Origin: Domibacillus sp. PGB-M46
GTDB taxonomy: Bacteria; Bacillota; Bacilli; Bacillales; Domibacillaceae
Direction: 5' to 3'
NCBI RefSeq assembly: GCF_022668875.1
Contig: NZ_JAKGCR010000003.1
Location: 186,001 to 250,000 of the forward strand
Length of the DNA stretch: 64,000 bases
The notes below the pieces were generated by a model. That model searched no databases. It saw only the letters and a program-made list of their open reading frames with translations, and was not told the origin of the DNA. Shown piece after piece: positions 46,630-55,947 of the stretch; position 1 is the stretch's first letter, and the number at the start of each line of letters is the position of its first letter. A program made the position numbers and the translations under genes.

Positions 46630-47751
46630 ATGAAGCTTAAAAAAATGATAGGTGCATCTGTTATGTCTGTTTGTTTATTAGCTCCAGGAGCAGGGGTTTA
46701 TACGGGTTTATCCGTACAGGCAGCCACAACAACTGCTTCTACAACGGTTAAGAGTGCGGACACCGATCTGCCAAACGTGAAAATTTTAGCAACCGGCGGT
46801 ACGATCGCAGGCTCTTCTGCGAGTAATACGGATACAACGGATTACAATGCCGGGGAACTCGGTGTGGAGACCTTGATCAAAGCTGTTCCGGAAATGAAAA
46901 AGCTGGCTGATGTGAGCGGAGAGCAGATTGTCAATGTCGGCAGTCCGGAAATAAACAACGATATTTTATTGAAGCTTGGCAAGCGTATTAATACGCTGCT
47001 TGCGTCCGATGATGTGGATGGAATTGTCGTCACACACGGGACAGATACATTAGAAGAAACAGCTTATTTTCTTAATTTGGTCGTGAAAAGCACAAAGCCG
47101 GTCGTGGTGGTCGGTGCGATGCGTCCGGCTACGGCCATTAGTGCTGATGGGCCGATGAATTTATATAATGCTGTGAAGCTGGCGGCAAATCCATATGCGA
47201 AGAAAAAGGGCGTTATGGTTGCGTTTAACGACCGAATTGGTGCAGCGCGTTACATAACAAAAACAAACACAACAGCCCTTGATACATTTAAATCCTTAGA
47301 GCAGGGCTATTTAGGCGGTTTTGCAGGTGAAAGTGTTTATTTCAGCTCCATCTTGACTAAGAAGCATACTACACAGACTGCTTTTGATATTTCAAAAATT
47401 GAAAAGCTTCCTCAAGTAGATATCTTATATTCTTACCAAAATGAAGGAAGATATTTGGTTGATGCCGCTGTGGAAGCAGGAGCCAAAGGACTTGTTGTAG
47501 CAGGCTCTGGTAATGGGTCCATGTCGAGTATCGCAAGAGAAGGAGTGAAAGATGCGACAGAAGAAGGAGTAGCGGTTGTCCGCTCTACGCGCACAGGCAG
47601 CGGAGTTGTCACACACAGCCCTTCAGACGACAAAGACGGCCTTGTTTCTGCTGATTCCTTAAATCCACAAAAAGCCCGTATTTTGTTAATGTTAACTTTA
47701 ACAAAAACGAGCGATCCGAAGAAAATCCAGCAGTATTTTGATAAATACTAA
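46630..47751 (+). CDS. ansZ: Secreted type II L-asparaginase, AnsZ-like
   Basis: A 373-residue type II asparaginase. A signal peptide ([17 protein letters not shown] then a hydrophobic stretch to an AxA-type site VQAAT at about residue 30) is followed by the catalytic motifs [10 protein letters not shown] (first Thr) and [14 protein letters not shown] (second Thr and Asp). It deaminates asparagine to aspartate and ammonium outside the cell. The start is ATG 46630, preceded by AAGGAGAC. The perfect TnrA box supports nitrogen-limited expression. Confidence 0.92.
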   Translation: MKLKKMIGASVMSVCLLAPGAGVYTGLSVQAATTTASTTVKSADTDLPNVKILATGGTIAGSSASNTDTTDYNAGELGVETLIKAVPEMKKLADVSGEQIVNVGSPEINNDILLKLGKRINTLLASDDVDGIVVTHGTDTLEETAYFLNLVVKSTKPVVVVGAMRPATAISADGPMNLYNAVKLAANPYAKKKGVMVAFNDRIGAARYITKTNTTALDTFKSLEQGYLGGFAGESVYFSSILTKKHTTQTAFDISKIEKLPQVDILYSYQNEGRYLVDAAVEAGAKGLVVAGSGNGSMSSIAREGVKDATEEGVAVVRSTRTGSGVVTHSPSDDKDGLVSADSLNPQKARILLMLTLTKTSDPKKIQQYFDKY

Positions 47752-47765
47752 AATGAAGCTCAAAT

Positions 47766-47808
47766 AAAAACCTGCCGCTCCTTCAAAACGAAAGAGCGGC
47801 AGGTTTTT
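47766..47808 (+). terminator. Terminator of the asparaginase gene
   Basis: AAAAACCTGCCGCTC and its complement with a 13-nt loop, followed by T. Confidence 0.9.
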
Positions 47809-47945
47809 ATTGCTTTCTGTTCATTTTAAAGTGAGATTTTCTGCCAATAACTGAAATCTATTTGGGTGAATGTGGTAAGCTGAACTCAATTTTACCTTCA
47901 ATGTTTGCCTGCCGGTCAATAAAGCGTGAAATGGAGGCTGGGAGA

Positions 47946-48458
47946 ATGAAAAGAATGGGTTATCGTGGAGTGAGCTTTGGAGAAGCGAAACGTGTAATCG
48001 CCACTCAATGTTACGAGCGGATGGAAAGGCGGCAGTTTGAAGACGGCGTTCAAGCGCGGTCTATTTTTGGTCCTGGCCTTTATTTAATCAGCGATGCAAA
48101 GCTTGCCGCCCACTATGCATTTTGTCACGCGGAAACCGAAGGAAGCAGCCGTGCGGCCGTGCTGAAGCAGGACATCCAGCTGGATCGGCCTATGGTTATT
48201 AACTGCCGGTACACAGAAACAGATCTTAGACGGGATGCACTTGAGTGGAAATATGCCGAAAGAGCGGTGCCTGCTGTTCGCCCGGAACATGTTCATGCAT
48301 GGATTGGCCGGATTACCAAAGACTATCTTCTGGCTCACTCTTTTGACGGAATTGTGTATCACGTGGACGATACGGTTATTTATTATGTTGCTTATTTTCA
48401 AGAAAAACAAATCCACGGCATTGATCTCGCTTTTACATTTACAATGACTGGTGCATAA
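47946..48458 (+). CDS. Uncharacterised protein with ADP-ribosyltransferase-like motifs
   Basis: A 170-residue cytoplasmic protein. MGYRGVSFGEAKR near the N-terminus, FGPGLYLISDAKLAAHYA (residues about 41-58) and VIYYVAYFQEKQI toward the end follow the three-part layout of ART/PARP-like folds (Arg or His with Gly, Tyr strand, then a third strand where Glu or Gln acts on NAD). No signal peptide is seen. If real, it would be an NAD-dependent mono-ADP-ribosyltransferase, but this is from pattern only; no toxin-like partner is adjacent. The start is ATG 47946 behind GGAGGCTGGGAG. Alternative: a lineage-specific protein without catalytic activity. Confidence 0.6.
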   Translation: MKRMGYRGVSFGEAKRVIATQCYERMERRQFEDGVQARSIFGPGLYLISDAKLAAHYAFCHAETEGSSRAAVLKQDIQLDRPMVINCRYTETDLRRDALEWKYAERAVPAVRPEHVHAWIGRITKDYLLAHSFDGIVYHVDDTVIYYVAYFQEKQIHGIDLAFTFTMTGA

Positions 48459-48532
48459 AACAGTTTGTTCAAGCGTAAAAGCTCATTCTTTTGATACAAT
48501 AAGGAGAAGAATGAGTAAAGGAAGTGGCGCGT

Positions 48533-49420
48533 ATGATCAGACGGGCTTTGCTGTTGTTCTTTTTTGTTTTCGGCAGTATCGCCAGCCCTGGACAGGCGGC
48601 GGCCATCCATTATATAGCAATTGGTGATTCGCTTGCGGCGGGCCAGACGCCGAACCGGGAAATTGGAGCAGGGTATGCAGATATGATTGCGCTTGCGATC
48701 CGGCCGGATTCTTATTCAAAGGAGCTGGCGATTCCCGGCTACACGGTAAGTCAGGTGATCAGCCAGGTGGAAAGTGCAGCGGGGAAAAAAGCCATTCAGT
48801 CGGCCGACCTCATTACCATTTCAGCGGGCGCGAATGACCTGCTGCCGCTTATTCAAAATGATCCGAAGCGCGGGCTGCTTACCTTTAACGCAGTAACGGC
48901 TGCTTTTGCCTTAAATGGCGTGAGGGAAAACTATGCGGTGCTGCTTGAGAAAATGAAAGCACTGAACCCGCAGGCGGATATCTATGCAATGGGTTATTAT
49001 TTCCCGTATCCTCATGTGTTTGACCAGCACAAGCCGGCCGTTAGTGAGCAGTTGAACCTGCTTAACCAGATCATTAAACAAGAAGCGGAGAGAGCGGGTG
49101 CCGTCTTTGTTCCGGTGGCGGATCGTTTTGGACTGGACGGAGTGGAATATGTGCCGAACCCGGGCGATGTACATCCAAACGGCGCAGGCTATCTGCAGAT
49201 GGCGAATGCCTTTTTAGCTGTATATGCTCCTGGTACAAAGCTGCCTTCCTCCATTTTAGGACAGCTGCCGAAGCCGATCCCGCTGGCTGATTTAATCAAA
49301 CAGCGGCAAAAGATGCTGGAACGTGAGCAGAAGCAGGAGAAAAAGGCAGCGGAAGAAACGGATCAAACAGCGGCTGTACAAGGTTGTACAAGGGAAGAAG
49401 TATATGCCGCTGCACTTTAA
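48533..49420 (+). CDS. SGNH/GDSL-family hydrolase, secreted
   Basis: A 295-residue SGNH esterase/lipase. A signal peptide (MIRRALLLFFFVFGSIASPGQAAA) precedes block I GDSLAAGQ (Ser nucleophile), block III SAGANDLLPL and block V DVHPNGAGYLQM (Asp-His). The C-terminus is a Lys/Glu/Gln-rich helix (KQRQKMLEREQKQEKKAAEE). It would hydrolyse an ester, perhaps a lipid or cell-wall substituent, outside the membrane. I chose ATG 48533, eight bases after AAAGGAAG; GTG 48524 overlaps that site. Confidence 0.85.
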   Translation: MIRRALLLFFFVFGSIASPGQAAAIHYIAIGDSLAAGQTPNREIGAGYADMIALAIRPDSYSKELAIPGYTVSQVISQVESAAGKKAIQSADLITISAGANDLLPLIQNDPKRGLLTFNAVTAAFALNGVRENYAVLLEKMKALNPQADIYAMGYYFPYPHVFDQHKPAVSEQLNLLNQIIKQEAERAGAVFVPVADRFGLDGVEYVPNPGDVHPNGAGYLQMANAFLAVYAPGTKLPSSILGQLPKPIPLADLIKQRQKMLEREQKQEKKAAEETDQTAAVQGCTREEVYAAAL

Positions 49421-49454
49421 AGCATGAACAGGCATGTACGAATAGAAGAAAAAT

Positions 49455-49499
49455 AAAAAAAGCGTTCACGAATCAGTTCTGGATTCGGGAACGCTTTTT
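49455..49499. terminator. Terminator between the SGNH and NSS genes
   Basis: AAAAAAAGCGTTC ... GAACGCTTTTT with an inner GAATC/GATTC pair; A and T tracts on both sides serve the convergent genes. Confidence 0.9.
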
Positions 49500-49502
49500 A
49501 GG

Positions 49503-50846
49503 TTACATTTTTAATTGGCTCATCGTATAAACAAATACGACCGCAATTGTAATCGGCACAATCCAGCGCATAAGCGGCAGCCAGTACGCGTACGTAGATC
49601 CGAAGCGGCCGGCATTGAGTTCGTACTCGCTTTTTACAATCGCCTGATCCATCCGCCAGGCAATAAACAGCGCGATCAGCAGGTTGCCGAGCGGCAGAAG
49701 GATATTGCTGACGAGATAATCGGTCATATCAAAAATGTTGCGGCCGAAGTAGGAAATATCGGCGAACGCACTAAAGGATAGAGCCGCAGGAATGCCCGCC
49801 AGAAAAACGATGATACCGGAGATAAGTGAAATCTTTTTACGTGATGCTGCTTCCCCTTTCGTAAAAGCTGCGGTGATAATTTCAAGCAGGCTGAACGAAG
49901 AAGTAAGTGTTGCAAACAAAAACAGCAGTAAAAACATAAATAAGAACAATTCACCAAAAGGCATTTGCGAAAAAACAGCCGGCAGTACGACGAACAGAAG
50001 CCCAGGCCCAGCTGTCGGCTCTAAGCCGAATGCAAAAACGGCCGGGAAAATGGCAAGTCCCGCTAAAACGGAAACAAAAATATTCATAATCGCCACAGAA
50101 CCGGCAGACGAGGGAATACTCACGTCTTTACCTAAATACGAGCTGTAGGTGACCATGCAGGAAAATCCGACAGCTAGTGAGAAAAAGGAATGTCCAAGTG
50201 CATATAAGACAGCTTCTGCATTAATTTTCGAAAAGTCCGGCTGCAAGAAAAATGCCACGCCTTCCATCGCTCCGTTGAGTGTTAAGGAGCGGATCACTAA
50301 AATAATGAAGAAAATAAATAAAAGAGGCATCATATATTTGCTGGCAAACTCAATGCCTTTTTGGACACCGGCTGCAATGACAATAATGTTCAGCAGTATA
50401 AAAAGAGCGTGGCCGCCAATCGTCAGCCATCCATTTTGGGTCATCGCGCCAAACATGGCACCGGGATCACCGCTGCCGATGACACCGCCATAAAGAGCAC
50501 GGATGGTATAAATGAGTACCCAGCCGCCGACTACGCTGTAAAAAGAAAGCAGTAAAAAGCAGCCGACTACGCCGATTTTACCTGTGAGTGTCCAAAAAGA
50601 ATCCGGCGCTAATTTTTTATAAGCACCAACCGCTTCCCGGCCGGAACCGCGTCCAATAATAAACTCTGAAACCAGCATAGGAAGCCCGATTAAAAGAGTG
50701 AAAATAACGAATAAAAGCAAAAAAGCACCGCCGCCGCTTTGGCCGGTTACATAAGGGAATTTCCAAATCGCCCCAAGCCCAATCGCCGCGCCGGCTGAGG
50801 ACAAAATAAAGCCGATCTTCGACGACCATTGTTCTTGTTTCTCCAA
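49503..50846 (-). CDS. Sodium-dependent neurotransmitter-symporter-family (NSS) transporter
   Basis: A 447-residue transporter of the LeuT fold with 11-12 helices. The N-terminal WSSKIGFILSSAGAAIGLGAIWKFPYVTGQSGGGAFLLLF is the NSS helix I signature with Na and substrate sites; GQSFFSL-like helix VI appears as ALGHSFFSLAVGFSCMVTYSSYL. Bacterial members take up amino acids with sodium. The start is TTG (reverse of 50844-50846), eight bases after GGAGG, giving MEKQEQWSSKIGF; a longer frame to 51104 runs through the purU promoter and is rejected. Divergent from purU. Confidence 0.9.
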   Translation of the reverse strand: MEKQEQWSSKIGFILSSAGAAIGLGAIWKFPYVTGQSGGGAFLLLFVIFTLLIGLPMLVSEFIIGRGSGREAVGAYKKLAPDSFWTLTGKIGVVGCFLLLSFYSVVGGWVLIYTIRALYGGVIGSGDPGAMFGAMTQNGWLTIGGHALFILLNIIVIAAGVQKGIEFASKYMMPLLFIFFIILVIRSLTLNGAMEGVAFFLQPDFSKINAEAVLYALGHSFFSLAVGFSCMVTYSSYLGKDVSIPSSAGSVAIMNIFVSVLAGLAIFPAVFAFGLEPTAGPGLLFVVLPAVFSQMPFGELFLFMFLLLFLFATLTSSFSLLEIITAAFTKGEAASRKKISLISGIIVFLAGIPAALSFSAFADISYFGRNIFDMTDYLVSNILLPLGNLLIALFIAWRMDQAIVKSEYELNAGRFGSTYAYWLPLMRWIVPITIAVVFVYTMSQLKM

Positions 50847-50940
50847 TTGCTTTGCCTCCAATAACAAGTCATTTGTTATTTTACTATAGCACGAATCGAG
50901 GCGAACGGCTGAATATATTTTCAAAGCAGGCGGAATCGTA

Positions 50941-50946
50941 TATAAT
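50941..50946 (+). promoter_or_regulatory. -10 element of the purU promoter
   Basis: TATAAT at 50941-50946, 38 bases before the purU start. The -35 is weak. The divergent NSS gene starts 90 bases away. Confidence 0.55.
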
Positions 50947-50983
50947 GAGGAAATTGAAATTAAACTGAAAAACTGGAGTGTAC

Positions 50984-51895
50984 ATGATGAATGCAAATAT
51001 AAATTCACCCGAAAACGTACCGAGTGGACAAAGCCGTCCTGAAAACCGGGGCCGCCTGCTTGTAAAGTGTCCAGATGGGCCGGGAATTGTCGCTGCGCTC
51101 TCAAAATTTTTGTTTGAGCAGGGTGCGAATATTATTGAGTCAAGCCAGTATACGAGTGATCCGCAAGGCGGCACTTTTTTTATCCGGCTCGAATTTGACT
51201 GCGAAGGACTAATGGACAAGCGGGATGCGATGGAAAAAGAATTCTCGTCACTTGCAGAGAACTTTAGTATGGAGTTCCGCTTTGCATACGGAAGCGAGCG
51301 GAAGAAAACAGCCATTTTTGTTTCAAAAGAACCGCATGCCCTGCTGGAGCTTTTATGGGAATGGCAAAGCGGCGATCTGCCGACGGATATCGCCTTCGTA
51401 GCTGGAAACCACGAAGAAGCCCGGGGGATGGTTGAATCGCTCGGTATTCCGTTCTATCACATCCCGGCAAACAAAGACATTCGCCGGCAGGTGGAAGAGG
51501 AACAGTCACGCTTGATTGAAGAGCATAAGGTCGATGTCATCGTACTGGCACGCTACATGCAAATTTTAACACCAGAATTTGTAGAGAAGTATCCGAACAA
51601 AATTATTAACATTCATCACTCGTTTCTGCCGGCGTTTATCGGTGCGCGTCCGTACGAGCGTGCGTACAACCGTGGCGTGAAGCTGATCGGTGCGACGTCT
51701 CACTATGTAACCAATGATTTAGATGAAGGGCCAATCATTGAACAGGATATTGAACGTGTAGATCACCGCGATCATGTGGCGGATTTGAAAAAAATCGGCC
51801 GCTCGATTGAACGGCGTGTTCTGGCACGGGCAGTTAAGTGGCATTTGGAAGATCGCATTATCGTGCACGGCAACAAAACCATTGTGTTTCAATAA
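50984..51895 (+). CDS. purU: Formyltetrahydrofolate deformylase
   Basis: A 303-residue PurU. An N-terminal ACT domain (GRLLVKCPDGPGIVAALSKFLFEQGANIIESSQ) regulates activity. The C-terminal formyltransferase-like domain has AFVAGNHEEA, VIVLARYMQILTPEFV and the catalytic INIHHSFLPAFIGARPY with YVTNDLDEGPIIEQD. It hydrolyses 10-formyl-THF to THF and formate, balancing one-carbon pools and supplying formate. ATG 50984 or 50987 both follow GGAG. Single gene with its own terminator. Confidence 0.94.
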   Translation: MMNANINSPENVPSGQSRPENRGRLLVKCPDGPGIVAALSKFLFEQGANIIESSQYTSDPQGGTFFIRLEFDCEGLMDKRDAMEKEFSSLAENFSMEFRFAYGSERKKTAIFVSKEPHALLELLWEWQSGDLPTDIAFVAGNHEEARGMVESLGIPFYHIPANKDIRRQVEEEQSRLIEEHKVDVIVLARYMQILTPEFVEKYPNKIINIHHSFLPAFIGARPYERAYNRGVKLIGATSHYVTNDLDEGPIIEQDIERVDHRDHVADLKKIGRSIERRVLARAVKWHLEDRIIVHGNKTIVFQ

Positions 51896-51896
51896 G

Positions 51897-51927
51897 AAAA
51901 AGCTGTCCTGTTCAGGGCAGCTTTTTT
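51897..51927 (+). terminator. Terminator of purU
   Basis: AAAAAGCTG-t-CCTG-tt-CAGG-g-CAGC followed by TTTTTT. Confidence 0.85.
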
Positions 51928-52084
51928 ACATTTACATGCGTACAATCAGGGTTGCAGTCAGTGAATGAGAAATATTTCGATTTTTTTTATTTTAGCGGAT
52001 GAGGGTATGCCCGGTTTCTCAGACGTGAAATATGGGAACAAACACGGTAGTATGGACAGAAACATGGGAAGAAAGGGAGATGTG

Positions 52085-53923
52085 ATGTTTGATTCTCTGT
52101 TGTTTTATATAATGATCACACTTGTTGTTGGAATCGCGTCTCAATGGACAGCTTGGCGCTATAGGCTTCCGGCGATTGTGGTCATGTCGGTGGCAGGTCT
52201 TTTAATTGGCCCGCTGGCCGGCTGGTTTAACCCGAAAGATGTATTTGGCGATTTGTTTGGTCCTATTATCTCCGCCGCGGTTGCCATTATTTTATTTGAA
52301 GGCAGCTTAAATCTTGATTTCCGCGAGGTTAAAACGGTTCGGCAGCCGATTCGCAGGATCGTAACATTAGGTGCTTTTATCGCCTGGATCGCCGGCTCGC
52401 TGGCTGCGCATTATGTAGCCGGGCTGTCTCTGGCCGTTTCGTTTGTGATTGGCGGTTTGTTTATTGTCACAGGCCCGACTGTTATTCTTCCGCTTCTGCG
52501 CCAGGCGAAGCTGAAGCCGCGCACGTCCGCCATATTGAAATGGGAAGGGATCGTTGTAGACCCGTTTGGCGCTCTTCTTGCACTGTTTGCATTTGAACTT
52601 ATTAAGTTTTTTACAGGAGAAGAAACAGCCGCTACGTTTATTAATTTCTTGTTCGGCTCCGTCTTTGCGGTAATACTCGGCGTAGTATTTGGCCTTGGTC
52701 TTGGCAAAGCGCTTGAAAAAGGGCGTGTGCCGGAATACTTAAAGTCTCCGTCCGTATTTGTTGTCGTGATCGCCTGCTTTACGATTGCTGATGAAACGAT
52801 GCATGAAACGGGGCTGCTTGCGGTAACGGCGATGGGGATGGTAATGGCGAACATGCACATTACTTCTATTAAAGACATGCGCCATTTCAAGGAAAACATT
52901 TCTATCCTGCTTATTTCGACCATTTTTATTATGCTGACAGCATCCCTGACAAGAGAAACGCTGATGCAGATTTTTGATTTCCGTATTATTGCTTTCGTAC
53001 TGATCATGCTGTTCGTCGTTCGCCCGTTATCGATTTGGCTTTCTACAATCGGGACGGATATGACAAATGGGGAAAAAACGCTCGTCGGCTGGATTGCGCC
53101 GCGCGGCATTGTGGCACTCACGGTGTCCGGCTACTTTGCCCAGTCGCTTTTTGAAGCGGGGTATGAGGATGCTTCACTGCTGACACCGCTCACGTTTGCC
53201 CTTGTGTTTTCTACTGTTGTAGCTCATGGCTTTTCAATCGGCTGGCTGGCTAAAAAGCTTCATTTGGCTTCAACCGATAAGCCGGGCGTCCTGCTTGTTG
53301 GCGGCAATACCTTTACGGCAAAGCTCGGTAAAACATTGCAGGATTTAAATATTCCCGTACTTGTGGCGGACGACTCATGGCAACGGCTTCATGCGGCACG
53401 GCAGGCTAATCTGCCGGTTTACCACGGTGAAATTTTATCGGAGAGCACCGAATATCATCTTGAACTGACGCCGTATGAGTACATGATTGCCGCAACGAGC
53501 GATGAGGCGTATAACGCACTCGTCTGCTCTACCTTTATTCCGGAGATGGGCCGTGTGAATTTGTACCAAATTGCTTCAGGACCGGAGCGGACAGAAACAG
53601 CGAAAGAATTCAATAAAACGGTGGGCGGAAAAGTGCTGTTTGATTCATCTGCCCATTATCAGGCGTTAACATCCCGGGCGGCTGATTACGTTTTTCGAAA
53701 AACAGAGCTGACGGAACGCTTCGGCTACGACAGCTATTTAAAAGAGCTGGACGAAAATACGCTGCTTTTGTTCCTGGTAAAGCCTTCCGGCAAGCTGGCT
53801 TTTTACACACGCGACGCCTCGCCTCGGGGAGAAGCGGGAGATATCGTGGTGAGTTTAATGCCGCCTGTAAAGGAAATAGCGAAAGCAAAAGAAAAAATCG
53901 CGGAGCAGCGCCGCGGGCAGTAG
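52085..53923 (+). CDS. CPA-type Na+(K+)/H+ antiporter with C-terminal TrkA-N-like domain
   Basis: A 612-residue NhaP/KefB-like antiporter. The first 390 residues hold about 12 transmembrane helices with RLPAIVVMSVAGLLIGPLAG, EGSLNLD, TGPTVILPLLR, EGIVVDPFGALLALFAFE (the ion-binding Asp) and GWIAPRGIVAL. The C-terminal part resembles a Rossmann TrkA-N domain (GVLLVGGNTFTAKLGKTLQDLNIPVLVADDS). It exchanges monovalent cations for protons and may be gated by a nucleotide. I use ATG 52085 after AAGGGAG; an earlier start at 51965 would add a non-conserved stretch. Confidence 0.87.
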   Translation: MFDSLLFYIMITLVVGIASQWTAWRYRLPAIVVMSVAGLLIGPLAGWFNPKDVFGDLFGPIISAAVAIILFEGSLNLDFREVKTVRQPIRRIVTLGAFIAWIAGSLAAHYVAGLSLAVSFVIGGLFIVTGPTVILPLLRQAKLKPRTSAILKWEGIVVDPFGALLALFAFELIKFFTGEETAATFINFLFGSVFAVILGVVFGLGLGKALEKGRVPEYLKSPSVFVVVIACFTIADETMHETGLLAVTAMGMVMANMHITSIKDMRHFKENISILLISTIFIMLTASLTRETLMQIFDFRIIAFVLIMLFVVRPLSIWLSTIGTDMTNGEKTLVGWIAPRGIVALTVSGYFAQSLFEAGYEDASLLTPLTFALVFSTVVAHGFSIGWLAKKLHLASTDKPGVLLVGGNTFTAKLGKTLQDLNIPVLVADDSWQRLHAARQANLPVYHGEILSESTEYHLELTPYEYMIAATSDEAYNALVCSTFIPEMGRVNLYQIASGPERTETAKEFNKTVGGKVLFDSSAHYQALTSRAADYVFRKTELTERFGYDSYLKELDENTLLLFLVKPSGKLAFYTRDASPRGEAGDIVVSLMPPVKEIAKAKEKIAEQRRGQ

Positions 53924-53927
53924 GACG

Positions 53928-53959
53928 AAAAAAGCGGCCTTCATCGGGGCCGCTTTTTT
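53928..53959 (+). terminator. Terminator of the antiporter gene
   Basis: AAAAAAGCGGCC-ttcatcg-type loop-GGCCGCTTTTTT. Confidence 0.9.
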
Positions 53960-53961
53960 CT

Positions 53962-54313
53962 GACAGTAAATCAGAGAGAGTATGGAATTGTATTTTATAC
54001 ATTGAGCCGCTTCAAGCGGCTTCACATTTATAAGTATAAAATATTTTGAAAGTGCTTTCATCACAAAGAACATAAAACCGTATTTTTTTGACACAAAGCA
54101 GCAAATTTTTAACGTGAAGTAGAATTTTTAAACAGGAGAAAAAACGGGCCGTTTTAGCGTAAGAATAAGCTGTATTTGTCCCACTTATAACGAAAAGAGG
54201 AGCTGCGTTAAAAACAGCTCCTTAAGGAATATAGTTAACGTCACGCCGCTTTTAAAGAAAATCGTTTTGAGACAGGAGTTTGGAAGTTGTTTTCCAAAGC
54301 GGCTGGACAGACG
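53962..54313. other. Gene-free gap with several hairpins and a palindrome
   Basis: No coding frame is convincing here. Present are GCCGCTT-caa-type inverted repeat (54006-54021), TGAAAGTGCTTTCA (54047-54060), a hairpin GGAGCTG...CAGCTCC (54199-54222) and a long-range GCCGCTTTT/AAAGCGGC dyad (54246-54305). The last two could form a small RNA or a terminator for the minus-strand CoA-transferase gene. Nothing is assigned. Confidence 0.35.
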
Positions 54314-55822
54314 TTACGAAAGGGAAAGAGAACTTTGTTCAAGCATCGAACCTGTCTCGGCAAGGCGGGTATGCCAGGAGAGCGCTTTTTCAAGCACGTG
54401 CGGTGTCTGGCCGCCGCGCGGTAGTGCTTCCTCGTAATAACGTCTCAGCTGCTCTTTATAAGCTGGATGGGCACAATTTTCAATGATAACGGGGACGCGT
54501 TCACGCGGGGCGAGGCCGCGCAGGTCGGCATAGCCTTGCTCTGTAACGATCACATCCACATCATGTTCTGTATGATCCACGTGTGAAACAAACGGAACGA
54601 TACTGGAAACCGCGCCGCCCTTCGCGGTTGATTTTGTTATAAAAATGGCAGTCCGGCAGTTGCGGGCAAAATCGCCCGACCCGCCAATGCCATTCATCAT
54701 CTTTGTACCGAGTACATGGGTAGAGTTTACATTTCCGTAAATGTCTGCTTCAAGCGCCGTATTAATCGATAACAGGCCAAGCCGGCGGATCAGCTCGGGA
54801 TGATTAGAGATTTCCTGTGGGCGAAGGACAAGCTTATCCCGATACCTTGCTAAGTTTGAATAAACATCCTGCATTTTTTTTTCTGAGAGAGTGATTGAAC
54901 AGCCGGAAGCAAAGCGGATTTTACCGCAGTCAAACAAATCGAATACGGCATCCTGCAGCACCTCTGAGTACACTTCCAAGTTTTCGAATTCCGAGTTAAC
55001 CAGCCCGTGCATTACTGCATTGGCAACCGAGCCAATGCCAGACTGAAGAGGAGCGAGTTCATTGGTCAGGCGTCCCGCTTTCACTTCCCCACGGAAAAAG
55101 GCCATTAAATGGTCTGCCATTTGTGCTGTCTCCGCATCCGGCGGCACAATCGTAGAGGGTGAGTCCTGTGCATTTGTTAAAACGATCCCTTTAATTTTTG
55201 CTGGATCAACTCGAATACCGATTTCTCCAATACGCTCGTCTATCGATGTCAGCCCGATCGGTCCGCGTTTTCCCGGATCGTTCGGAGTGAAAATATCATG
55301 AAGGCCTTCGAGTTCTGCCGGCTGGGCGTTATTCAGCTCCACAATGACATTCTCCGCTCTATCAACAAATATAGAGGAATTGCCGACAGAGGTTGCCGGG
55401 ATAATAAGTCCGTCTTCTGTAATAGCGATTGCTTCCACAATCGCGTAATCGACTGGTCCGAGAACCCCGCTGCGGATGGATTCGGCCGTATGGGATAAAT
55501 GCTGGTCCACAAAAAGCAGATGCCCTTCATTGATTTCTTTTCGCATAACTGGGTCTGCTTGAAAGGGCAGGCGTTTATGAATAATCCCGGCTTCTGCCAT
55601 CATTTTATCTAAGTCAAAGCCGAGGGAGGCACCGGTAAAAATATTGACTTTAAATGGGTCCGTTTTAGCTCGTTCTACAAGAGACATCGGCACGGCTTTT
55701 GCATCCCCGGCTCGTGTAAATCCGCTTAACCCCAATGTCATCCCGTCTTCAATCCAGGATGCGGCTTCATCGGCGCTCACAATCCTGTTTCTTAATTCTG
55801 CCATGCGAATACGTTCCTTCAC
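54314..55822 (-). CDS. Acetyl-CoA hydrolase/CoA-transferase family protein
   Basis: A 502-residue protein of the acetyl-CoA hydrolase/succinyl-CoA:acetate CoA-transferase family. It has SADEAASWIEDGMTLGLSGFTRAGDAKAVP at the N-terminus, the GSGGSGDFAR-type loop as GIGGSGDFARNCRTAIF, the catalytic glutamate-containing VTEQGYADLRGLAPRERVPVIIENCAHP, and ends with a C-terminal helical tail. It either hydrolyses acetyl-CoA or moves CoA between acetate and another acid. The start is GTG 55822 behind GGGGGG; a longer frame runs through promoter and cre-like sequence. A LytTR gene lies just upstream on the same strand, with a terminator between. Confidence 0.88.
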   Translation of the reverse strand: MKERIRMAELRNRIVSADEAASWIEDGMTLGLSGFTRAGDAKAVPMSLVERAKTDPFKVNIFTGASLGFDLDKMMAEAGIIHKRLPFQADPVMRKEINEGHLLFVDQHLSHTAESIRSGVLGPVDYAIVEAIAITEDGLIIPATSVGNSSIFVDRAENVIVELNNAQPAELEGLHDIFTPNDPGKRGPIGLTSIDERIGEIGIRVDPAKIKGIVLTNAQDSPSTIVPPDAETAQMADHLMAFFRGEVKAGRLTNELAPLQSGIGSVANAVMHGLVNSEFENLEVYSEVLQDAVFDLFDCGKIRFASGCSITLSEKKMQDVYSNLARYRDKLVLRPQEISNHPELIRRLGLLSINTALEADIYGNVNSTHVLGTKMMNGIGGSGDFARNCRTAIFITKSTAKGGAVSSIVPFVSHVDHTEHDVDVIVTEQGYADLRGLAPRERVPVIIENCAHPAYKEQLRRYYEEALPRGGQTPHVLEKALSWHTRLAETGSMLEQSSLSLS

Positions 55823-55866
55823 TGTGATTCGACCCCCCAGGTTGTTTTGGTAAGTGTAGCAATTTT

Positions 55867-55880
55867 TGAAAGGGCTTTCA
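55867..55880 (-). promoter_or_regulatory. cre-like site at the CoA-transferase promoter
   Basis: TGAAAGCCCTTTCA on the minus strand is a near-perfect palindrome and matches cre at 13 of 14 positions; it lies 45 bp before the GTG start. Confidence 0.5.
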
Positions 55881-55903
55881 TTCTGTTTGTAACGAAAAAC
55901 CGC

Positions 55904-55933
55904 AAAAAAGACGCGAAGGAGAAATTTCGCGTC
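55904..55933 (-). terminator. Terminator of the LytTR gene
   Basis: On the minus strand GACGCGA-aatttctcct-TCGCGTC is followed by TTTTTT, 15 bases after the LytTR stop. Confidence 0.8.
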
Positions 55934-55947
55934 ATGAATCAAGTTTG

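Noticed and set aside
50847-51104. N-terminal extension of the NSS transporter
   Set aside because: The added residues run through the purU coding start and promoter and are not transporter-like; TTG 50846 has GGAGG at the right distance.
51965-52084. N-terminal extension of the antiporter
   Set aside because: Not conserved in type and without a ribosome site; ATG 52085 follows AAGGGAG.
54280-54486. Plus-strand frame opposite the CoA-transferase C-terminus
   Set aside because: It is antisense to a well-supported gene and lacks a ribosome site.
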